A DNA stretch of 64,000 bases from Alopecurus myosuroides. Its lineage: Eukaryota; Streptophyta; Magnoliopsida; Poales; Poaceae. A program made the position numbers and the translations under genes. The notes beneath the pieces were generated by a model that was not told the DNA's origin, did not search any database, and saw nothing but the letters and a program-made list of their open reading frames with translations. Position 1 is the first letter of the stretch, and each line of letters starts with the position of its first letter. The stretch covers positions 296,706,462-296,770,461 of the forward strand of contig CM054060.1 of assembly GCA_028641055.1 (NCBI GenBank). The letters are read 5' to 3'. Positions 1 through 10,100 of the stretch are shown one piece after another.

Positions 1-704
1 CCCCATGACCCAAAGTCCGAGTAATGGGGGTGTGGCCTTTCTCAGAGAACAAATTATTTTTTACCGAGTCGCAAACCTGAAGCCATTCCATGTAAGTACT
101 GAAGTTATGCTTGATAATTGTTGAGTTTCCGGCTTTTAGCCTTGTACTCTGCATAAACTTGTGGTTTAGATGACCCTTTTAACTATCTTGTACTGTAAGC
201 CGGCTTTCGCGTGGATACCATGTTGTTACATCCATACGAGAACAGTGTCAGGCAAGTCCCATTGGGCTTCATGGCTGATTGTAATCGTAAGCAAACGAAT
301 CATGCCACTTTAGTGCGAGTCACATCGAGCTTAAGTAAGAAAAGTCAAGAAAAGTTGGCTTCTTTGCCCAGTCATAAGATTGCAGCCGTGCTCGTTTGCG
401 AGTAATCGGCCCTTACAACTTATAGCTATCTATGCCGGGTCATTCGGGTTAGTGGCTGGTTACCTGAGCAACCAACCCGCAAGACCTACATGCAATCGAT
501 GCTTTTGATGATACTGAATTATCGATGTCGCAGGGATACTACTTACTTGTAATCAGGATGTAATGATATAGGACTTGATAACCATCTCTTTATTGATACT
601 AGAAATTTTGGATCAGCAGGCCGCCTCATTAAAAACCTTCCAGTCCCCTTAGGTACCCTGGGTAGGAAAAGAGCGCGTCTGAAACCTGCTGCCCGTTACA
701 TTGT
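1..704 (-). other. 3' internal non-coding remnant of the left gypsy element
   Basis: No domain-bearing frame was seen on either strand. The 64-codon plus-strand frame at 211-405 has no recognisable motif. The stretch follows the truncated RT stump at 705 and shares the base composition and recurrent ccggg/cgag words of the element, so it is read as the region between pol and the missing 3' LTR. No LTR end or polypurine tract could be identified in it. Confidence 0.4.
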
Positions 705-2270
705 TTAGTTCCTCATAAGCACTGGTCCCGGTCTGGCTTGACCAATGCACATTCTCCATATGTTGGACCTTTTCCTGATGAGTACCGGGTTTGCTAGCCA
801 ACCCGGGTGGGGTGTTCCAATGACCTGGCTGGTTGTAAGCGGCCGTGTAGCTTCTTCCTTTACAGCGGGCCGCTTGGGGGAATCATCCTCGATTAAGGCC
901 ACCATTTTAGCATCTTGCGTTACTTTGGATTTTGTTCTTTCGCCTTCAGTACTCGGCCTTTTTGATGTGGCTATATCCTCCGGGTCTGCTTGAGACCGGT
1001 AATGCTTGAGTTCTTCTTTTCTACAGGCATGCTCAGCCATTGCTGCATCTCCTTCGTCACATTCAGCTGCTATGTCTCGATTTCCATGTATGGTAATGGT
1101 CTTCTTGGGACCCGGGATTTTTAGCTGTAGATATACGTAACACGGCCTAGCCATGAATTTGGCATAAGCCGGCCTTCCAAATAGCGCGTGATAGGGGCTG
1201 CGCAATTTCACTACCTCAAAGGTGAGCCACTCGATTCGATAGTTATCCTTTGACTCTCCGAAAGCTACCTCCAACGCGATTTTTCCCTCGGGGCATGCTG
1301 AATGGCCCGGCACTATCCCATGAAAAACTGTTGAGCTTTTTTGCAGTTGAGATTCCTTGAGACCCATGCGTAGGAAGGTTTCCCAATACAGTATATTGAT
1401 GCTGCTTCCACCATCCATTAAAACCTTCTTCAGTTCGTACCCATTAACTTGCGGTGCGACTACTAGTGCCAAGACTCCTGGGTGTTCCACTCTTTCCGGG
1501 TGATCCCTTCTGCTCCATGTTACCTCCTGTTCTGACCATCTCAAGTATCTCGGGACGGCTAACGAAACTGAGTTGACCGCTTGCTTCAGTATCTTTTTGT
1601 CCTTGTTAGAGCCTCCTGTGGTATGCACATGATATTGACCCAATTGTTTGGGGTTAGCCTGGAAGCCTCCTGCCCCCCCTTGGTTATTACTTTGATTTCC
1701 AGCCGCCGGGTTACCAGCTGGGGGTGGGCCGTTGCCCGGGTTTGCCCCTGGACCCGGTCCTCCTCCCCGCCCTGCACCCCGCATAGCTCTGTGCACTTCC
1801 TCATTTTTCCATCTTTGTAAATCGGCGCACTGTTCTAGGGAGTGGTTAGCTGGCCTGCCATTCCTGCTGTGCTTCGGACATGCCATCCTGAATATGTCCC
1901 AATTGTTACCCGGCCTTGGTGGACCTTGATAGTTTCCTCCATTGTGGTTACCTCCGTTGAAATTCCCTTCTGCTCTTGGCCTCGAAGACCCGGCTTCTGT
2001 GTTGGCGACAAACTCGGAGCCTCCTTCGAAAGGGCGCTTGTTCTGGCTATTTCCATTGTTACCTGATGCAGTTCCGTTGCCGGTTCTTCCATTACCGCTT
2101 GTGTTTGCTTTTGCCTTCTTGTCATCAGCTTCTTCTTCTGTAGTATCTGTCGCAGCGTGTTTGTTGCATGCATCCATCAATTCTCCCATTGTGACTTCCG
2201 ACGCATTTCGACTGGACTTCATGCGAGTTAGCTTTTGCACTAGAGGTATATACTTGCATGTTTTTGCCAT
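705..2270 (-). pseudogene. gag C-terminus, aspartic protease and truncated RT of the left gypsy element
   Basis: This minus-strand frame continues the upstream gag frame after a frameshift near 2270-2340. It holds the Gly/Asn-rich, basic C-terminal part of Gag, with a C/H-rich stretch around 1860-1900. Next comes a retroviral-type aspartic protease with the active-site run VLMDGGSSINILY, encoded near 1390-1430. About 200 residues later the first RT motif appears (HPGWLANPV, then WRMCI). The frame then runs into unrelated residues and stops at 705. The catalytic YVDD box and everything after it are absent. The protease would cleave Gag if it were expressed, but the polyprotein cannot reverse-transcribe itself. 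The frameshift and the deletion make it a pseudogene for autonomous function. Confidence 0.8.
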
Positions 2271-4389
2271 GGCCTGTAGTGCATCCTTGGGCTGGATATC
2301 CGTGAAGTATCTCCATAACCCGGCGCACCCAACTGCGCGCCGATTCTCCCTTCTTCTGGACGCATCGCTCTAGATCATCAATAGTGAATAATTTCCTGCA
2401 GGTCCCGTGAAAGTGTTTGATAAACGCGGTCTTCAATTCCTCCCAAGACTTGATCGATCCCTCTGGTAGATTGGTGAACCACAATTTTGCTGCTCCTTCC
2501 GACATCATCAGATACATGAACTTGGCTTGGAGGTTCTCGGACGCGTTGCGGATTGACATTGCCATCTCGTAACTGCTTAGCCATGTTTCGGGATCCATGG
2601 TTGGCTCATAATTCACTATTTTCCCAGGCTCTTTGAATTTTTCCGGGTAAGGTTCAGCTCTAATATTGTCCGAAAGACACTTGGGTCCCGCAAGAATGGT
2701 TGAAGCCGGCCTCGCTCTAGAAACGTGTGATGCCGCGGGGGGCGCGTCTGGGCGCGGCGCTGCGGGAGGTCCATGCGCTGCAGACCCGGCCGCGGCCCTC
2801 CGAGCCCTAGAACTGTCCACGACGGCCTGTGCTGCTGATGCCGCCTGAGCGCGGGGAGGAGGCGGCATTTGCTGCTGCTCTTCCCTCCGCCGCGCTGAAC
2901 TTGTTTGTATATTCCCTTGCTGCTGGCTGACGTATGGCGTCCCGTGCATACCGCTTCTATGATCCGGGTAATTGGCTTGCTGTGCCACCGCAGTGTGCAA
3001 CAGCTCGATGGCTTGCCGAGTCTTCTCTGCATGGGGCGACTCTCCCACAGGTATTTGATTCAATGCGAGTGTCGCCGCATATACGTTGTCCATAGGATTG
3101 TTGTAGTGGCCGGCTGGCGTGCGGAATCGTGATGGTGGCGGCGGCAGTAGATCGTTGCCGGTTGTGATTCTAGTTTGTGGTGGGGGTAACCCGGTCCGTT
3201 CATTCGCCGGATGTGTCGCTGCTGTCATCTGTTGGGGTGCGGTTCCCTGGTTCACCACTGGTATCGGCTGGTCCTGAGGCGTAACGAATAAATTAGCCGG
3301 ATTAATAACCCCGCCCGTTGCTGGCAACCTGGTGTGGTGCCTTTGATGTATCCTGGACGTTTCCTCTCGAAGCCGGGTTTCCAACGCATCTAGCTCGCGC
3401 CGCCGTGTGGCCATCCCCTGTCTATCTGCTTCCACTTGCCTTCTTTGCTGTTCCAATGCACGACGAGCCACGTCCAGATCTCTAACACGCTCTGCCGCGT
3501 TTTCTGGGGTGATAACTGTGGCGAGGACTGTAGGATCCAAAATCAAATTATTATCGAACAGGGCCGGGTGACGTGGATTCGAGGGACCCGCCCCTGGTGT
3601 CCGGTTTGCTTGAAACCCGAACATGTTGGCGTGTTGCTCCTCATCTGCTGCGCGACTAGTGACCGATGCTGACTCTCCATCAACCCGGGTCAAGACCGGG
3701 TCTCCGTTAACCGCGCCCTGTTGCTGGGCCACTGCCTGAGCCGCCCCGACTGATGCCGCGGCTGTGTTTCCTTGGTTGGCCGCGGGGGCCGCATAGACTG
3801 CAACTCGGCGTACGATATCCGGTGTAAATTCAGGCTGTTCCTCCTCACTGTTCTCCTCATACCGGTTTTCCAGTAGATCCAGGATAGACCCGGTATCATC
3901 TTCTCCTTGGGCCCGGTCGCGTGGGGTCCACGCCGGCTCCTCCGGCTGTTCCCACTCCGCGATGGGTTCTTCTGCCGGATATGTCGTTCCAGTTGATTCT
4001 TCATCATCTGATCGGATAGACGTGGCTTTTCCTGGCATAGAATCAGATCCAACGTTGTCAGGGACTGAATTGGAAGCACATACCATACCGATGAAGACGC
4101 TGATCCGGCCGATTGTCACGACGGATCCGGTTTCGAGGTGATCCGACTCCGGCCCCCAGCCGGAATCGTCCACCACCTTTTCTCCTTCGTGGTCGATGTA
4201 GATTTCGCCGATGACAAGATTCTCCATGCCCTTCCGAGCTTCTCCCGTGATGTAGACACCTTTGGACGCAGGCCCCACGGTGGGCGCCAATTGTCGTGGG
4301 ATAATCACGGCAGATGTTACCAGGGGTAACTGATCTTGGGGCAAGTCGACACAGGCGTTTGGGAGAGGGTTTAGCTCAAGGGAAGACAT
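2125..4389 (-). CDS. Gag protein of the left gypsy element
   Basis: The frame is open upstream of 4389, but 4389 is the first ATG, giving about 754 codons. It lies inside the LTR, as in the neighbouring element. Residues encoded just after it (RQLAPTVG) span the LTR end and primer site. The N-terminal half is low-complexity, acidic, then Gln/Ala/Pro-rich with a probable coiled coil (about 3330-3480). The conserved retrotransposon Gag domain (DPETWLSSYEMAMSIRNA, later AAKLWFTNLP and FIKHFHGT) is encoded near 2610-2400. The frame then slips near 2280-2340 into the protease frame, and its last residues are out-of-frame sequence. Gag forms virus-like particles that package element RNA. Uninterrupted for more than 700 codons, it is the best-preserved part of this derivative. 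Confidence 0.75.
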   Translation of the reverse strand: MSSLELNPLPNACVDLPQDQLPLVTSAVIIPRQLAPTVGPASKGVYITGEARKGMENLVIGEIYIDHEGEKVVDDSGWGPESDHLETGSVVTIGRISVFIGMVCASNSVPDNVGSDSMPGKATSIRSDDEESTGTTYPAEEPIAEWEQPEEPAWTPRDRAQGEDDTGSILDLLENRYEENSEEEQPEFTPDIVRRVAVYAAPAANQGNTAAASVGAAQAVAQQQGAVNGDPVLTRVDGESASVTSRAADEEQHANMFGFQANRTPGAGPSNPRHPALFDNNLILDPTVLATVITPENAAERVRDLDVARRALEQQRRQVEADRQGMATRRRELDALETRLREETSRIHQRHHTRLPATGGVINPANLFVTPQDQPIPVVNQGTAPQQMTAATHPANERTGLPPPQTRITTGNDLLPPPPSRFRTPAGHYNNPMDNVYAATLALNQIPVGESPHAEKTRQAIELLHTAVAQQANYPDHRSGMHGTPYVSQQQGNIQTSSARRREEQQQMPPPPRAQAASAAQAVVDSSRARRAAAGSAAHGPPAAPRPDAPPAASHVSRARPASTILAGPKCLSDNIRAEPYPEKFKEPGKIVNYEPTMDPETWLSSYEMAMSIRNASENLQAKFMYLMMSEGAAKLWFTNLPEGSIKSWEELKTAFIKHFHGTCRKLFTIDDLERCVQKKGESARSWVRRVMEILHGYPAQGCTTGHGKNMQVYTSSAKANSHEVQSKCVGSHNGRIDGCMQQTRCDRYYRRRS
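4273..4289 (-). other. Primer-binding site of the left gypsy element
   Basis: The minus strand reads TGGCGCCCACCGTGGGG directly after the LTR end plus two bases. The same 17 bases occur at the matching place in the neighbouring element (14051-14067). This is the position and form of a tRNA primer site. The primer tRNA species was not determined. Confidence 0.75.
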
Positions 4390-4769
4390 GGTGCAATTTG
4401 GTCTGATAGCCGGCAATCGAAGTCGCCGGATCTCTATTCTCGATATGATAATTCGATTAGGGTTTACACTGGATGCTCGATATTACGCGATCTTGCTAGG
4501 ATTCTTGGATCTCTGCCTAAACTATATCCGGGGGTCGGTTTATAAAGCACCCGTACCCCCTAGCTTGTTTTACAAGGCGTATCCTGAATCCTACCCGGAC
4601 ACGGCGCACTAACCCTAACTTTCCTTTACAGTAACCCACAATCCGGGTCATTGGGCCTACAAGCTTGGGCCTTCACAAGTTTCCCTATCCTTAGCCGGAT
4701 CCTGCACATCACCCCTTGAGCCGGGTTACTCCTTGGAGCTTGGCCTACCGGGTTAGCATCCCCCTGTCA
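4292..4769 (-). repeat. 5' LTR of the left gypsy element
   Basis: On the minus strand the repeat starts TGACAGGGGGATGC at 4769 and ends CCACGACA at 4292, with the PBS two bases further on. The ends follow the TG...CA rule. No second LTR is in the window, so the outer edge at 4769 is placed by the TG and by the sharp switch to sequence of the next element's antisense gene. The Gag ATG at 4389 lies inside the repeat. Confidence 0.65.
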
Positions 4770-4854
4770 GAAAGTAAGCTTTTAGCTACGCGGTTCCAGC
4801 GTTTTGTGTTTACGCCCGCTTTTGCTTTCTGCTCTAATCGATTCCTTTCTGCAG

Positions 4855-6449
4855 GCAAGTTTAAGACCTTGGCAGAGGAGCATGCGAACTGCCGCGCTTT
4901 TATTGAGAGCGGTCAAACTACGATTAAAAGGCTGGAAGGTGAGTTGGTGTTTTTCTCGGCTTGTTTTCCTTCCTCCCATCTTTGCTACTCTGCTGACCTT
5001 GTTTTGCTCTTCACAGAAGATCATAAGAAATTTGTCGAGGAGCATCTCGACTGCCTCAAACCCGCCGAGGTGCAGCAGCAATTGGCGAGTCAGGCTGTAG
5101 AGTTGAAGAAAGAGCACACCACCGAGATGGAACCTCTCCAACTCCAGCTGCGAACCGCTCTTCAAAATTCCCTCGATATAACTACCGAGAAGAATAAGTT
5201 AGCAGCCGAGAAGAAGAAGATTGAAGCAGCTGCCAAGGCCGAGAAAAGGGCTCTCGAGCTGGAGTGCGATACGCTGAGGAAGAGCAACTCGGATCTCATG
5301 CTCCAGCTGGCCCAGTTCCGGAGGGTGGAAGAAAGGCACGTGGCTGACGAGGAGTCATGGGAGAAGACGCTGCAGTCGCTACTTTGCGAGCTGAACAGTA
5401 AGTACCCGCTTCCCTGCGCTTTGCTGTTCCTTTTGCTTCTCTGCTGCCTGATTCGCTTCTCTTCTCTGTCTCTGTTTCTAATCTTTTTGATAGCTTTTTC
5501 AGAAATCTTCCCCGACCTTTGCTCGGCCTGCAAACCTGCTCTTTCAAAGGCCCAAGCATCTTGCACCGAGAAGGGCCAGCCCATGGATACTAAAGCTTCG
5601 ATTGAAGACTGCTTCACAAACATGCAAGGGCAGCTCCAGCGTCTAAGGGGCGTGGGCACCGATCTGGTGCGCACTGCCTTCAAACTCCATGACTTGTTCT
5701 GGCCTCGAGACTCTGGGCCAGCAACCATCCGCGGACTTGCCGAGAAGCTGAATGGCGTTAAGGCCGAGCTGAAGAAGTGGCGAGCGTCCGGAGCTCGGGC
5801 AGGCGCTGATATGCTGCTCCTCTTCGTCTGCAGCTGGTACGACAATCTGGATCTCAACCTTATCCTCGAGATGCGCCGGGATTCGAGGTGGGAGAAGGAT
5901 ACCGACTGCATGGCTCGCCGCCAGTTGGTTGCGTACGATATCGCATCCTACGCGGATACCGCGGGCTACATCGAAGGCGTCACCGAGCCCGACACGGATG
6001 TGGAGGGCGAGGGTGACGACGAGGATGACGATGACGACGAGGAAGCCACTGAGTCCGAAGGCCTGAGCTGCTTCAACAGTGCTAACGAGAAGACCGGGAA
6101 GGGGAAGGCCACAGTCGTCGCGGATAGCGAAGATGAGGCCGAGAGCGAGAAGATGACTATCGACACCGCGGTGCTTGAATTCGGCACCTCATCAGGTGCT
6201 GCGCTCGACGACACGGCGCTACTCCGCACCCAAACTGTTGCCTCCACCTCGGCGACGGACCTCATCTCGGTGGCCACGGCCACCTCTGATCAGGCTGCCA
6301 CCAACCCAGAAGCTGATGCGGCGAAGACTAACGCCACCAACTCGGAAGCTGACACTGCCAAGGCCACCTCCGAGACTGATGCCGCCAGGACCAACACCGA
6401 AGCTGATGTCGCCAAGGCCAACACCGAGGATGCTGCTACCTCCACCTGA
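4855..6449 (+). CDS. Antisense accessory gene of the Tat-type element (coiled-coil protein), 5' end lost
   Basis: This plus-strand gene opposes gag-pol. Three exons are inferred: 4855-4938, 5017-5397 and 5503-6449, with introns gtgagt...cacag (78 bp) and gtaagt...ttcag (105 bp). An exon also ended at 4773, just before a gtaagc donor. Both complete introns are multiples of three without stops, so the genomic frame is open from 4716 to 6449. The protein starts with heptad-rich coiled coil. A central globular part (about 5600-5960) matches proteins grass databases label putative gypsy-type transposon protein. An acidic D/E run (6000-6060) and an Ala/Thr/Glu/Asp repeat tail follow. Its function is unknown. 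The start and upstream exons were separated by insertion of the left element at 4770, so this is a 5'-truncated copy. Confidence 0.7.
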
Positions 6450-7122
6450 TCACCTCCTGCAACTTTGTCCTTAAAACTTTTATCAGATCCCCGGGATGCC
6501 GGGTGCAGATGTATCGAAACAATTATGTTTGTCGTTTGCTACTCAGTTTTATTCACGTTCGATATTTTTAACTTAGTCAATTTGAGCGGCCTTGGCTCGA
6601 TGCCGGGTTGCATTATCATGCAAGTCCCCGAGTTGCATTTCTTATTCGCTCTTCCTTTTTATCTCAGCTCTTACCCGCAACTTGTTGCTTTTTTGGTATT
6701 CGAGTCACAAGAATTCAAAGTTGGAGTTGCAAATACTTAGCCACTTAGAAACACTCATAGTAACGCAGCCCACCACTTAGCCGAAAAGGTGTTAGCAGAG
6801 AACAATAGTAACTGACTCCCTACTCGGTTCCTGCACTTTTTCTTTCCTTAGTAATTTTTCTTGTGCTCATTGACCTTTTGCTTGTTCTCTCGCTTGCCAT
6901 GAAGCCGGGTTTCGGACAGCAGCAGAGTCGAAGAGTTGGCATGTAGGTTTAAACACAATACTAAATGTACTCATGAAATTTTTAGCAGAGCAACCGAGTG
7001 GACAAAAGTGAAGCCGAGTAGAAACACACAGAGCAATTCTGGACGAGGGCAGTCCCCGAGTTCAGTTTCAGATTGCAGAGTAGAATTTTAACTCGGATAA
7101 GAGGGTACATACACATCTTTGC
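6450..7122. other. Non-coding spacer between convergent antisense gene and pol
   Basis: This is the 3' flank of both the plus-strand accessory gene and the minus-strand pol. The 91-codon frame at 6465-6740 has no recognisable domain. The spacer should hold the polyadenylation signals of the antisense gene, but none stood out enough to annotate. Confidence 0.5.
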
Positions 7123-10100
7123 TCACGAATGAAAGCGACGAAGTAGGGCTACATTCCAGGGGCGCTTAGATTCCTCTCCAGCTTTATCTGCCCTGTTCTC
7201 CTGTGATGGACGCACGTCCAATAGATAATAGGCATCATTGTGCCGCGCTTTGCTCACAATGAAAGGCCCTTCCCATGGAGGAGACAATTTGTGCATCCCG
7301 GTTGTGCGTTGCACAAGCCTAAGGACCATGTCTCCTTCTCGGAAAACCCTTGGGTTCACCTTTCGGCTATGATAACGCCGCAGGTTTTGTTGGTAGATAG
7401 CTGAACGTGACAGAGTAAGGTCTCTTGCTTCTTCGAGCAGGTCAACGTCATCTTCTCGAGCTTCTCTCGCCTCCACCTCAGTGTAGAGGGTTACTCGGGG
7501 GGAGTCATGCTCTAGGTATATTGGCAACACGGCCTCAGCCCCGTATACCAAGAAGAATGGCATGTAGCCGGTTGACCGGTTAGGGGTAGTCCTTAGACTC
7601 CACAACACCGCTGGCAACTCGTCTAACCAACACCTAGGTGTTTTCAGCAGTGGCTCAATCAGCCTTGGCTTTATGCCTGCTAGCACCATGCCGTTTTCTC
7701 TTTCAACTTGCCCATTGGAGGCGGGATGCACAACAGATGCGACATCTAGTCGGATGTGCTTATCTCTGCAGAACCGCACCATTGCTCCTTCAGCAAAATT
7801 TGTACCGTTATCCGTGATGATGCTGTGCGGATAGCCGTATCTCAGGATCACATCCTTTAAGAATTTCACAGCCGTAGCTCCATCGCACTTCCGAATAGGC
7901 TTCACTTCAATCCACTTGGTGAACTTGTCCACCATGACTAAGATGTGTGTCATGTTGCCTCTAGCCGGCTTGAAGGGGCCAACCATGTCCAAACACCATA
8001 CAGCAAACGGCCAAGTGATGGGAATGGTTTTCAACTCGGAAGCCGGCATGTGGATCTTACTCGCGAACATCTGACAGCCGTTGCACTTCCTCACGATGTC
8101 TTCAGCTTGCTGCAGAGCTGTGAGCCAGTAGAAGCCATGCCGAAAAGCCTTCTTGACCAATGCCCGAGAAGAGGCGTGGTGCCCGCATTCTCCTTGATGT
8201 ATCTCCAACAGAATTTCTCCTCCTTCTTCCGGGTCCACACAGCGTTGCAGCACCCCGGTGGCACTTCTCTTGTGCAGCACATCTCTGAATATGGTGTAGC
8301 CCTTGGATCTTCTCTGAATCTGCCTTGCGATCACCTCATCTTCTGGCAGAGTGCCGTCCTTTAGAAAGGATAATATGGGCATGGCCCAACTCGGTGTCTC
8401 CCGTGTAGAAAACACTGGTTCGTTCACTTCCATCGGGATAGGCACCTCTGGCTGCTCTTTAGGGTTGGGAGCACTTCTCTGAAGCCCTGAACGATTGGCA
8501 AGAACCTCCTCAATGAATGCGACAGTCCCCGGGCTGAGGACAGCAGTCCCCGAGTATGCAGTGGCAGTCCCCGAGTAAGGAGTGGCAGTCCCCGAGTAGG
8601 GAGTGGCAGTCCCCGAGTAGGGAGTGGCAGTCCCCGAGTAAGGAGTGGCAGTCCCCGGGTTCTCTGTTGCATTCTGCCAGTCAATCTCCATGGGAACGGA
8701 TTCTTCACTTGGCAGAGAAGGAACAAATATGGATTCCGAGTTGGGAGATGGCTTGATGGATGGCTTCCTCAAATGCTCCAAGGCAATCCCCGCCGGGATG
8801 GACTGCCGAGAAGATCCCAACTTGGACAGCTCGTCTGCTGCTTCATTCTCTGCCCGGTGAATATGCTGGAACTCGCAGCCTTCGAAGAATCCAGTCATAG
8901 ACTGTACCAGGAAGCGGTATGATGCCATGTTGGCATCCAGAGCATCCCAAGTGCCAGAGACTTGCTGCACCACCAGATCTGAATCGCCATAGCATATAAT
9001 GCGCTGCACGCCAACCTCCTTGGCTACTCGCAAGCCGTGCACCACGGCCTCGTACTCTGCAACATTGTTGGACGCCTTGAAATGAATCTGCAGCACATAC
9101 TTGAGTTGATCTCGCTTGGGTGACGTAAGCACTACGCCAGCACCGAGGCCTTCCTTCACCTTCAAGCCATCAAAGTGCATCTTCCAGTAATTGGAAACTG
9201 GAGCAGGAGGTTCATACTGCACCTCAGCCCAGTCCACCAGAAATTCTGCCAGGATTTGAGATTTGATGGCTTCTCTTCTCGCATACGCGGGAGCATACGC
9301 GGCCAGCTCGATCGCCCACTTGGCTACTCTGCCACTCGCCTCCTTATTGCCCATGATATCCGAGATGGGAGCAGAGCTCACAACAGTGATAGGATGCTCT
9401 TGGAAATAATGCTTCAGCTTCTTGGCGCCGAGGTACACACCGTAGGTCATCTTCTGGTAATGCGGGTAGTTCTGCTTGGAGCTGGACATCACTTCACTGA
9501 GGTAGTATACTGGGCGCTGCACACTTTTGCCTTCTTCTTCTCGTTCCACCACAATCACCACACTGACCACTCGGTTGGTAGCAGCAATGTACAGCAACAT
9601 TGGATCCTTGGGTAGCGGACTAGCCAAGATGGGAGCGCTACCTAGCATTGCCTTCAGCTCATTGAATGCCACATCCGCTTGCGGAGTCCAGACGAACTTG
9701 TCACTTTTCTTCATCAGCTGGTACAGAGGCAGGGCCTTCTCGCCCATTCGGCCCAGGAAACGACTCAGAGATGCCAAGCAACCAGTGAATTTTTGCACAT
9801 CTTTCAGGGATCTCGGCAAAGACATGCTCTCAATAGCTTTTATCTTTGAGGGATTAGCTTCGATGCCCCGACTAGACACCAGGAAGCCGAGTAGCTTGCC
9901 AGCCGGGACGCCAAAGGTGCATTTACTCGGGTTCAGCTTCATTTTATACTTGCGCAAGTTAGCGAAGGTTTCCTCAAGATCGGCAAGCAGAGTTTGTGTT
10001 TTATTCGTTTTGATGACAATGTCATCTACGTACACCTGCACATTCTTGCCGAGCTGGTTGTGCAAGCATTTTTGCATGCACCGCTGATAAGTGGCACCCG

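Larger units (their letters stand above)
1..4769 (-). mobile_element. Ty3/gypsy Tat-like retrotransposon, gag-protease deletion derivative, open at left edge
   Basis: The minus strand reads LTR (4769 to 4292), primer-binding site, a long gag frame, an aspartic protease and then only a stump of reverse transcriptase. The protease frame ends just after the first RT motif (about 745-705), so RT, RNase H and integrase are missing. No 3' LTR is seen before position 1. The right end lies against the end of an exon of the antisense gene of the next element, so this copy inserted into that element. If the insertion is simple, a second copy of the target duplication (predicted gaaag, 4770-4774) should lie left of the window. 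The assignment to the Tat side of gypsy rests on the PBS, the gag start inside the LTR and similarity to the neighbour. The deletion may predate insertion, because gag-only relatives of autonomous elements are common in grasses. Confidence 0.8.

Noticed and set aside
8521..8662. CRISPR-like repeat array
   Set aside because: The units are directly adjacent without spacers and translate in frame inside pol, so it is a minisatellite.
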